From: Volutella citrinella
Taxonomy: Eukaryota; Ascomycota; Sordariomycetes; Hypocreales; Nectriaceae
Length of the DNA stretch: 64,000 nt
Reading direction: 5' to 3'
Assembly: GCA_034401135.1 (NCBI GenBank)
Contig: JAWZSP010000007.1
Span: 1,178,001 to 1,242,000 of the forward strand
In this document: piece after piece, positions 55,745 to 64,000 of the stretch
How the letters are laid out: the number at the start of each line of letters is the position of its first letter
Position numbering within the stretch: the first letter of the stretch is position 1
Position numbers and translations under genes: made by a program
Notes under the pieces: generated by a model
Database searches by the model: none
The model's input: the letters and a program-made list of their open reading frames with translations, nothing else
What the model was told of the DNA's origin: nothing

Positions 55745-56946
55745 TCATAGCTTCCTCGCTCCGTGCTGTGGGATCTTGACGATAACCTTGCCCCACGTCT
55801 CGCGTCCGCCGAGCGCCTTCAACGCATCCGGCACTGCCTCAAGCCCCTCAAAGTCCTGGTCAGAGTACCTTGTCCCGCGCAGCTTGCCCTGCTTGACCAG
55901 CTCCATGATGCCCTCCCACACCTTGGGGATGGTCTCCCGCTCGTTGATAGAGTAGGCGCCCCAGTGGATGCCGACAAGGGCGATGTTCTTGAGCAGCACC
56001 TTGTTCATGGCGACCTTTTCGATCTTGCCGGCAGCGAAGCCCACGATGAGGATGCGGCCGTTCCAGGCGGTGCACTTTGTCGAGGCGTCCACGAGGCCGA
56101 CGGGGTCGTAGACGATGTCGACGCCGCGAGAGCCGGGGGTGAGGGCCTTGACCTTTTCGTTCCAGCGAGGCTCCGTGTATGCGACGACGTGGTCAGCGCC
56201 GTGCGCCTTGGCAATCTCGAGCTTGCGCGGCGTCGAGGCCGTGGCGACGACTGTTGCGCCGAAGGCCTTTGCGACTGGGATTCCCGTCAGCATGGAGCAC
56301 GCCACGGTATCCAAGTCTAAGATTACCGACCTTGGATCGCTGCCAATCCGACTCCTCCGGCGCCGGCGTGCATAAGCACCCAGTCGCCCTCCTTGACGTT
56401 GGCCCGCACCACGAGCGCCGCATAGCTGGTCGGCGCGGTGACGAACAGGCCCGCCGCCTCCTCGTAGGACCAGCCATCCGGGACGGGCAGCAGCGAGTGC
56501 TCCAGCGCGCAGATCTTGGTGGCGAAGGCGCCCTGGCCGGCGCCGAAGACGCGGGACCCGGGCGGGAACTTGGGGTTGGCCTGACCGCGCGGCGCCGAGA
56601 CGACGATGCCGGCGAACTCGGCTCCGGCCACCCACGGGAAAGCTATACGGGACAAGCAGGGTCAGCAAAAGGCTATACTGAGCATCTGGGTGGAGGGGCA
56701 TACGCGGCTGGTTCTGGTACTTCCCCTGGATCTGAAGGAGGTCAAAGAAGTTGGCTGCCGCCGCATGAACCTGGATCAGATACTCATTGTCCTTGGGGAC
56801 GGGATCGGGGAGGTTGGAGACACTGAGGTCGGCAGGACCCTGGGTCTGGGATTAGCACAGGAGCATCTGGCGCGAGTCTCGACTGTTTTGTCGCAGTAGC
56901 CACTCAATCTCACCTTGAGGTACTCTGTGATCTGGATGCCACGCAT
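55745..56946 (-). CDS. Quinone oxidoreductase-like (zeta-crystallin type MDR)
   Basis: Four exons (56946-56914, 56839-56704, 56642-56331, 56274-55745), 336 residues. Zinc-free medium-chain dehydrogenases of this type reduce quinones or enones with NADPH. The N-terminal catalytic domain shows VHAAAANFFDLLQIQGKYQNQPPFPWVAG joined across intron 2. The Rossmann fold shows HAGAGGVGLAAIQVAKAFGATVVATAS joined across intron 3, which uses a weak GTCGGT donor. C-terminal part: YDPVGLVDASTKC, GRILIVGFAAGKI, NIALVGIHWGAY. No zinc-binding cysteine cluster. Exon 1 codes for only 11 residues (MRGIQITEYLK). Cytosolic or mitochondrial; no clear presequence. Tail to tail with KAP120, only 230 bases apart. Confidence 0.92.
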
Positions 56947-58008
56947 CTTGGGGAATCAGGGTTCGATGACGTATGATGGCTGTCAAGAAGCAATGGAATG
57001 AAGAGGCTGCTGCTGCTTCAGCGTGTAAGTCGCTGGAGGCAATGAACTGGCTGGCTGGGAGTGAGGAGGGAGGTCAAGAGGGAGCCTTAAAAAATAATCC
57101 GGCAAGGTGGACGACTAAGGTATGTAGTTCAGGACCCAAAATGAGGCTCCAAAGCAGTGGGAGTGGCCTATATCACACTGCATCTCCGGCACCACTCGGC
57201 TCACCGTCGCAGCAGCGTCCGGGGGGTTGAAGCTGGGGAATCGCGGGGGCTGCAGCCGCAGGCCGAGGCTTCGTCTCCAGGGTGCCCCACCGTACGCCGA
57301 ACCAGTCGCGCTATTAGCCCAAACGGTTACAGTGGGCCAGGCCGTTGGTTACCTTCCATACTATTACTTGCTTGTGCTGAACATAAACATGAGGTGGCCT
57401 CCTCCATGGACCCCAAGGACCCCAAGCGAAGCAACGCCACACCGCGGGGATGACAAGGGTGCGTGCCACTGCCCAGTGAGAACTTAATAGTGGAATGCCA
57501 TTCAGTGGCCACACCCACCTTATAACACCATCATTAGCAGCGCGCTGAAACGGGCAGTCTCGGCAACCTGTCACACGAGCATGCGAGTGGCATTACACAT
57601 AGGCATTGGATGTCGATTTGGTCTGTCGAGGCTATGTTCATATTCCAGTCATCATGAGAGTACCCCAATGCTCCTTCGACGCATCACCGCCTTGTCTCGT
57701 TTCGTCTCATCTCGTCTCGTCCCGCCTCGCACCCAAGCGCCGAATCCAGGTGCAAGCCAGACCGTCGCTGGTCGTCACCCACACTGCTCAGAGTAGTCTA
57801 GACCGTGTCCCAACGGACGCCCGCCGCTCGTTGGAGTGATATCAAGAAGAATACTAACGAAAACTCATGAGAAACTTTGCTTGCATTCAGGCCGACTGTT
57901 CCCTCCAGAAACCCATCATCGTCCAGTCTCGATGGTCGTACCATGCTCATCACGCCTTTCGCACGCTCATTACAACTCACTTGCCGTCGTATGACTCGTA
58001 TCCGGTCC
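56947..58008. other. Gene-free stretch with TCTCG repeats
   Basis: About 1.06 kb without a supported gene, between the oxidoreductase promoter and the 3' end of the ubiquilin gene. It includes an imperfect TCTCG/TTTCG pentanucleotide repeat around 57692-57730. Confidence 0.5.
57692..57730 (+). repeat. Imperfect TCTCG pentanucleotide repeat
   Basis: Seven to eight tandem pentamers of the TCTCG type with single-base variants, in intergenic DNA. A potential length-variable marker. Confidence 0.7.
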
Positions 58009-59415
58009 TCAGGGGCCGCTGAGCAGGTGCTCAATCGCACCCTGCACGCTGCCTCCGCTGCGTCGCAGGGCCGCCACGTTCCTGTCAAAGTCGAAGAATC
58101 CCATGTCGTTCAGCTGCCGAAGCTGCTCTGCGTAGCGCTCCTCGGGGGGTCGGTTGTCCGGAGGCGCAGCTGGCGCTCCTCCAGCACCGCCCAGGAGCTG
58201 CATCATCTGCTGCATCATCTCGGGGTTCACGCCACCAAAGGGGTTGGCCTGGGCGCCCCCTGGGGGTCCGAAGAGGGCGGCAAACGGGTTGGCAGGTGCC
58301 GTGCCGGTAGTACCGGTAGTACCGGTAGTGCTTCGCTGGTTTTCTTGTTGGCTGGCGTTATTGTCGGTGCTCTGCGTCGTGTTCTCCGTCCCCGATGTGG
58401 GTGCGCCGCCCACCACGGGGTTTGGGCCGAGGCCAGCGAGGGCCTGCTGGAATTCATGGAGCTGGTCGAGCATGTCCCGTCCGATTAGAGGGGTACGTTG
58501 GTTTGCGTTTTGGCCCTGCTGGTTGCCAAACATGCTGGGCGCCAGAAAGGGGTTCATGAAGGGGTTTGCGGCGCCCTGGTTGTTGTTGTTGCCGCCCTGG
58601 GCGTTGGTGGCGGCAGCATCGCCAGGCGTCGTGTCTGTGGCCCCAGGAGCAGGGAACGATGCGCCGCCGCTTCCCATACCACGCTGCATGCGCATGGCCT
58701 GGGCCATCATCTGTGGGTTGCTCATCATCTGACGCATGAAGGGGGATGTGATAATCTCTCGGGCGTTGGGCACATTTCGGAGCATGGGGTTCGACTCAAT
58801 CAACATGTTGACGAAGTCAGGGTTGTTGAGTGCCTCGTTCATCGTCTGCTGCACATTGGGGTCCGACATCATCTGCTGAATGCGCTCCTCGTCCATGGGG
58901 GGTCCCATCTACAACATCAGTCAATGTGGGCGCTCAGATTCGTGGTTGGGGCGCGCATTGGGGGGGGGGGGTAGACTTACACCGCCATCGGGGCCGAACA
59001 TGTCGAGGCCCGGCAGGTTAATCTGGTGGCCAGCATATCGGGCCCCAGTCAAGCCGGCGAGAGGGTTGTTGGCTGTACCGGATGCCATGTTGGTGGGGAC
59101 GGCAGGCGGAGTGGGCGTTGACGAGTTGGCCGAGGGCTGGGTCTGGTTGCTTGCGGCGCTCTTGACCATGTGGATTGTGTTGTTGTGCTTGATCTTGTAG
59201 TTGCTGAGGGGTTCGTCGTTCTTCATGACTCGGCCGGAGTAGATGAGTCGCTGGCGCTCGACGGGGACGTTCTCAAGATCCTCGCCGGCGAGCTTGGTCT
59301 TGAGCTCGAGGACGCTGGCCGACTCTGCCATGGTTATGGAATGGGAGGTGTCGGACGACGTCTTGACCTTGAAGGTGATCTGAGCATCGCTGCTCGACTC
59401 GGCGTTGTCGGCCAT
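58009..59415 (-). CDS. DSK2: Ubiquilin Dsk2 (UBL-UBA proteasome shuttle)
   Basis: Two exons (59415-58981, 58908-58009), 444 residues. N-terminal ubiquitin-like domain: ITFKVKTSSDTSHSITM through RLIYSGRVMKNDEPLSNYKI, which docks on the proteasome. Central STI1-like repeats rich in Asn/Met/Pro: MMSDPNVQQTMNEALNNPDF and NPMLRNVPNAREIITSPFMRQMMSNPQMM. C-terminal UBA domain: ERYAEQLRQLNDMGFFDFDRNVAALRRSGGSVQGAIEHLL, with the MGF loop that binds ubiquitin. Low-complexity Asn/Gln/Thr linkers join the domains, one with a TGT repeat coded by a 9-base tandem repeat. The protein carries ubiquitinated clients to the proteasome. The intron contains a run of 12 G close to its 5' end. Confidence 0.97.
58304..58330 (-). 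repeat. 9-bp tandem repeat, three copies, in DSK2
   Basis: Three tandem copies of a 9-base unit (plus strand CCGGTAGTA, last copy one base different) encode repeated Thr-Gly-Thr triplets in the linker before the UBA domain. In-frame, so copy number can vary without breaking the gene. Confidence 0.9.
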
Positions 59416-60747
59416 GGCGGCGGAGATGGATGGCAGCGGACTGTGACGGAGGACCGAGTATTATGAGGGGCGGAGGTTGAGAGAGGGGCGGGAGCCTGCG
59501 GAACCGGAGGGCGGGATGCGATCGCGAGCGCACGAGGTCGGTGGCAGCTCGAGCGTATACGTGGCCGTGCCAGAGATGCGCAGTGACGACAACGACGTGC
59601 AGGCGGAGAAGGAGAAGGTGGAGGAGGAGGAGAGAGGAAGCGGAGGAGGCCTGGGACGTTCTGGTCTGTGGCGAGGCTGATGCAGGCTGGCAGGTTGCGA
59701 GAGACAGAGCGACAGACCCTGGCTGCTGGGCTCGCTGGGCCGCGCCGCCTGAGCCCCCAGTTGTTTAGTGGGTTGCGGACTCGGTCGGTGCAGTGGGGAG
59801 TGTGAGTGACGTGGGGCAGCCTCGAAGGCGCCAATTGGCAATGGTTGCTGATGACGCTTGGGCGCTTTAGGACTACGACGTCCTCACTGAACGCGCAGGG
59901 GACTTGGGCACACCTAACTTGGGGCGCTTCCTGCAGGCGCCTCTAGGCTCAAGCTGCTTGCTAATCTGCGTAAGTGCTGTTGGCTCCTCTTTGGTTGTGC
60001 TCGCAAACAGAGAAATCGCAGCGACAGAGAAACACAGGAATAGCACAACGCCCAGATGGCTTTCAAAAGGTGGCCCGTCAAGCGGGCAATGCCTGGGGTT
60101 ACACGGTGGATGGGATGTCTCGGCGCCCAGGCGTCGTCCTGCGTCCTTGGTTGGATGTTCCATTGCCGTCGACCAACTTCTGTTGCCAGATGGCGCCGCG
60201 CCTACGTAACACACCCGAGATAACCTGGCACCGTCTTCGATCCCAATTCCGGGCGCTGCTGCGCACACCAGGGCTCCCTGTTTACACCCCCAGTTGCTCA
60301 TGGCCACCCCAGAAGAATTAGGGTGGTTTGGATGGCCTGACTGGATATTTGCAATTGCTCTGGCCGTGGTCTCATGATGGTGCGGTCAGTGTGATGCTGG
60401 AAAGTCTAGGGTAGTAGTAGACGTTGGTCCCAACTCTGGCGCCGCCATAGCACAACATCCATCCATTGGAGGTAATGATGGCGGGGCACTTGCATCCGCG
60501 CATCTACTCTGGCTTCTGCTGTCCCGCTTCCCTGGCACGCCACTGCAAGCGCATGAGCACGTAGCAGCTCCATGTTCGACAGCTGTCGTTGATTCTAGCT
60601 TCGGACCAGCACAAGTATGGGCGATTGCCTGTTGCGCCGGCATTGAAGCTTCTTCCCAAGGTCGACAGACATCAGAAGCAGTCTTGGGCGCCTCCCTCTG
60701 TCATCACCCTTGTTTGTTAGAGGCCATGCCATGAAAAGGTCGCCGTC
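59416..60747. promoter_or_regulatory. Divergent promoter region, DSK2 and NPR2
   Basis: 1,332 bases between divergent start codons. The DSK2 side is purine-rich on the plus strand (GGAGAAGGAGAAGGTGGAGGAGG around 59605-59640), which is a pyrimidine leader for DSK2. No gene is supported although several frames are open. Confidence 0.5.
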
Positions 60748-62123
60748 ATGATTCAAGGCATTTTCTACGCCAGGTTCTTCCCCCAGGAAGGTCAGCAACT
60801 TCCATTATCTGTCCGGGCCCCCCTGGGGCTCCATCGACCCGTACTTGTACTCACCTCATCTCAGGACCTCAAATAGTCGCCCAGTCGCCGGCGGGATGCA
60901 TCACCGCAGTTGAAGGCGTCACACGCCCTCCGCTCTTCGATTTTGATATTCTGCAAGAGTACATAATCCCAAGAAAGGCCTTCTGCAACCGCTACGTCAC
61001 CATCAACACGCCGGATGGAAAGTACTCGATCCTTGGCTTCCCCATCGTCATCCCCCATAGCAAGTATCAGCGCAACGAGTTCATCTTCAACTTTGGCCTC
61101 ATCCTGGACGCGGATGTCGACCAGGTGCCCTATGAGCGTGTCGTGCGTCGCCTCGCATCGACCTTTTCCGAGATGGAGAAGCAGAATGAGTACCTCAGCC
61201 AGAACGAAGGGCGGCGCGACGAGGGCGAGGGCAGACGACCCATCGACAGCCTCCTTGCCATTGTCAAAGAAGATCTGGACAACTACGGAGAGTGCATGAT
61301 TCCAGTCGGTATGAATGACCTCGAATTGTCCATCCGCCTCGCGATCAGAATGGCTGACCACCTCATAGACGAAGCCAACACGATTAATATGAAGCTCTTC
61401 CCTCACCACATCAACCCGCCTCGGGTCCAGGGCTGGCACGTCCCGGTCCCCAAGACCAAGTTCTCCGAGATAGTTGACCCTACCTGGGACCTGACCCTTC
61501 AGAAGGTCGTCCTGCACATAGATGGCGTCTCGGACGTCCGCCGCATCGCCCACGCCGCCTCCGTCTCCCTCGAGCTCGCCAAGACGGCTCTCCGCCACCT
61601 CCTCTACTATGACACCATCCTTCTTCTTGACATGTTCTTCTTCTCGGCTTGCTATGCTCCGCGACCAGGCATTCACGACTTCATCCGAAACGTCGACGGA
61701 ATGGTCGACGAGTGCTCCGCGTACGTCTCGCACGGCCGTGGCCGGGTGAGCAGCTACCACCTCATCAAGCTCATGTCCACCTTTGCGCCTGGCAGGTCCG
61801 TCATGGAGTGGCTCAAGGGCCACCATGACTCTGGCTTCGAGGTCCTGCGCTATGTGGATGTGCGCAGGCTGGTCCAGTTTGGCGTCATCAAGGGCTGCCT
61901 CTACCGGGTGCACAAATACGTCGTCTCCAAGCAGTGTCTTGCTGCGTTGGCCACCGGCCAGAGCCATCCAATGCCTGGAGGAGACCCTCTACAAAAGTAC
62001 ACCGATGGGTGCCACACATTTGACCAGATCATCACGGAGCAGAATCTCACGGACAGCGACATCATGGAGCGATTGAAGAAGCTGCCCGTCCCAAAAGGAG
62101 ATCTCGCCGTCTTTTACCGCTAA
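60748..62123 (+). CDS. NPR2: Nitrogen permease regulator 2 (SEACIT/GATOR1 subunit)
   Basis: Two exons (60748-60790, 60865-62123), 433 residues. Npr2 with Npr3 and Iml1 forms a GTPase-activating complex that turns down TORC1 at the vacuole when amino acids are scarce. Hallmarks: IQGIFYARFFPQEGPQIVAQSP joined across the intron, a longin-like core (YVTINTPDGKYSILGFPIVIPHSKYQRNEFIFNFGLIL), DNYGECMIPVGMNDLELSIRL, MKLFPH, WDLTLQKVVLHIDGVSDVRRIAHAA, and winged-helix segments to the end. Exon 1 codes for only 14 residues, so its ATG was chosen by family match and phase. The long open minus-strand frame across this gene is an antisense shadow. Confidence 0.95.
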
Positions 62124-62292
62124 GGCCTGGCGTTTCCTCTGGAGCAAGGTTCCATGGACATGGAGTCAGATTTGTCTACTACTACTACTACTAGTTAATC
62201 TACATTGGGTCTATGGTATCATACAGGTTTTACAAATAATACAGCGTGATAGTACAGGGTCGTCGAGCCTACTGGCGACAGAATACCGTTTC
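62124..62292. other. Convergent 3' flank with ACT microsatellite
   Basis: The 3' ends of NPR2 (+) and the tyrosyl-tRNA synthetase gene (-) are 169 bases apart. A short ACT/TAC trinucleotide repeat lies at 62176-62192. Confidence 0.6.
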
Positions 62293-63981
62293 CTAATCCC
62301 TCCGGGACTCGCTGTCCTTGGCCTTGCGGTCACGCACCTCCTGCTTTGTGGGCAGCTCAATGTCAGGGTTGTTGGCGACGTTGAGCTTCTGCTCCTCGGT
62401 AGCGAGGCTGCTCAGCTTCTTATCCGAGAGCTCCTCGCCACGCGCCTCAGCCTGCTTCTTCAGCGCCTCCTTCATCCGGCGCACCTTGCCGGTGTAGGGC
62501 TGACCGGGGTAAATCTCGCCGCTCGCCTCAAACTCCTCGTCGCTGATGAGCTCAACGATGCGGATGTTGTGCTTGCCTTTGCGGAGGATCAGGAGGCGGC
62601 CATCAATGAGGAACTTGCTCGTCTCCTCAGGGAACCAGGCCTTCATGGGCGTCCACGACAGGTTTCCAGGCACGAGCCCCCTTGCTTGGCCAGGCTGGCC
62701 GGCAATGTAGGCGCCCTGTTGCGTAACAAGGCGCTGGCCGTCGCTAGAGCTGCTGGCAAGACCACAGGCGTGCAGGATTTTGGCAGGGGACATCTTCATG
62801 ATGGACACGGGGAGCTTGATGTCGCTTCGAGGCGCGTTGTTCGGCGTGACGATGCCCGACTCATTAGAAGGCGCATTGTTGATGCCAGAAAGCTTGCGGC
62901 CGAAACGGAACTCGTGCTGCTGGGCCTCCTCCACTGCCCTCTGGGAGCCGTGGATAAGGGACACAACCTCAAAGGCGAGCTTGTGCTGGGCAGCCCGCTT
63001 GGCAGGGTCTGTGTTGTGTGTCTCCATGAGCTTCTGAATCTCTTTCATGGGCATGAATGTGAACATCTTGAGCAGGCGCTCGACCTCGGTATCAGAGCGG
63101 CGCATGAAGTAGCCGTACAGATCAAAGGCGCTGGTCTTGTACTCGTCCAGCCAGATGGCGTTGCCCGCGCTCTTGCCAAATTTGGCACCCGCAGAGTCCG
63201 TCAGGAGAGGGACGGTGAAACCGATGGGCTCATTCTCCCAGCCAGACGGCATCCTGAAATGAGGCGCCTCCTCCGATTCCCGGATAATCTTGAGCGCATC
63301 GATACCGGCGACGATGTTGCCGTACTGGTCGGAACCGCCAATTTGCATCTGGACGCCCAACTTGTTGTACATGTGCCAAAAGTCCCAGCCCTGGAGGAGA
63401 GGGTACATGAACTCTCCAAACGACATACCATCACCCTCCGTCAACTTCCTCTTGACGCTGCGTATAGCTGTTAGCTCTGTCTGTCATGTCTTGGGGATTG
63501 TATGGGCTCCTAGGGCTTACGTGTCGCGGCTTAGCATAGGTCCGATTCGGATGTGCCTGGCGATTCGCTTGCTGAACTCGTAGAGAGTCAGGCCCCCGAG
63601 CCAGGTATTGTTGTTCAGCAAGTGGTGTTTGGCGGCCCAGTCATCCTCGTACCCATACTTCTCCCTCAGATGCTGCACGTTTGCCCACAGCTTCGTAAGT
63701 TGCACATGCATCTTGGTGATGTTCTTCGTAATGTCCGAGTTGGACATGATTTCTCGGCTTTGCAGTCGGTCGGTAGGATCGCCAATTCGTGCAGTCGAGC
63801 CGCCGATCAGAGTCACGGCGGGATGTCCGTGGAACCACATCAAAAAGAGGGGCATCAGAGGCAGCAGGTGTCCCACATGCAAAGAGTCGGCTGTAGGGTC
63901 GATACCCACGTAGGCGCCTATCCGCTTGAGGCGCATGATTTCCTTAATCTTTTCGGGTGTTCTGGAGAGGTCAGCTACCAT
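62293..63981 (-). CDS. MSY1: Mitochondrial tyrosyl-tRNA synthetase, N-terminus probably beyond the window
   Basis: Two exons are visible (63981-63521 and 63457-62293), about 541 residues. Class I motifs: [10 protein letters not shown] (HIGH type) and [11 protein letters not shown] (KMSKS type). The tyrosine pocket is seen in [26 protein letters not shown] and [15 protein letters not shown]. The C-terminal S4-like RNA-binding domain includes [12 protein letters not shown] and [24 protein letters not shown], followed by a charged fungal-type tail. The bacterial-type layout marks the mitochondrial enzyme. [16 protein letters not shown] at 63981 corresponds to a point some distance inside usual family members, no presequence is seen, and an AG acceptor lies just upstream, so at least one more 5' exon probably lies past the right edge. 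Confidence 0.94.
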
Positions 63982-64000
63982 GGACGACGCTCAATGGGCG

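Noticed and set aside
60861..61967. 368-codon open frame on the minus strand
   Set aside because: It lies fully antisense to NPR2, whose plus-strand frame matches the Npr2 family from end to end. The antisense frame is open because of GC-rich third positions.
62569..63474. 301-codon plus-strand frame opposite the tyrosyl-tRNA synthetase
   Set aside because: Antisense shadow of a clear class I synthetase.
1..64000. Transposons, CRISPR arrays, rRNA or tRNA genes
   Set aside because: I saw no transposase or reverse-transcriptase motifs, no long terminal or inverted repeats, no regularly spaced repeats and no convincing tRNA cloverleaf. A covariance search for tRNAs would be decisive and could not be run.

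Overview
This window is nuclear DNA of a filamentous ascomycete, most likely a Sordariomycete close to Hypocreales. It is GC-rich. Most genes have short introns of about 50-70 bases with GTANGT-type donors and CTAAC-type branch sites. The proteins are typical of that group: a Vps3844-domain protein, a Zn2Cys6 regulator, a flavohemoglobin and an F-box protein. All calls come from reading the sequence; no database search was run. Gene models were built by joining open frames at GT-AG sites and checking that phase holds to the stop codon.

Layout. 1-5970 holds no gene I can support. 6.1-24 kb holds sparse, partly accessory genes: flavohemoglobin (+), a small C2H2 zinc-finger protein (-), a probable mitochondrial membrane protein (-) head to head with a Vps3844-like protein (+), a Zn2Cys6 regulator (+), a 3.5 kb gene-free stretch, and a seven-exon membrane protein (+).

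24.2-37.3 kb is the most interesting part. An arginyl-tRNA-synthetase-like protein (+) has lost both ATP-handling signatures. It is followed by a rhodanese/Cdc25-like protein (+), a head-to-head pair of splicing genes (SmG and NTR2), and then a tailoring set: cytochrome P450 (-), Baeyer-Villiger-type flavin monooxygenase (-), a divergent glutathione S-transferase (+) and a secreted cysteine-rich protein (-). The ArgRS-like protein is a candidate core enzyme of the arginine-containing cyclodipeptide synthase type, which would make this a small natural-product locus interrupted by housekeeping genes. That is inference.

39-64 kb is mainly housekeeping: RSC4-like bromodomain protein (-), Maf-type nucleotide pyrophosphatase (+), F-box protein (+), Ino4-like bHLH regulator (+), mitochondrial threonyl-tRNA synthetase (-), Kap120-type importin (+), quinone oxidoreductase (-), Dsk2 ubiquilin (-), Npr2 of the SEACIT/GATOR1 complex (+), and mitochondrial tyrosyl-tRNA synthetase (-), which runs off the right edge. 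A 20-bp palindrome made of two inverted UAS-INO-like half sites lies about 0.5 kb upstream of the Ino4-like gene.
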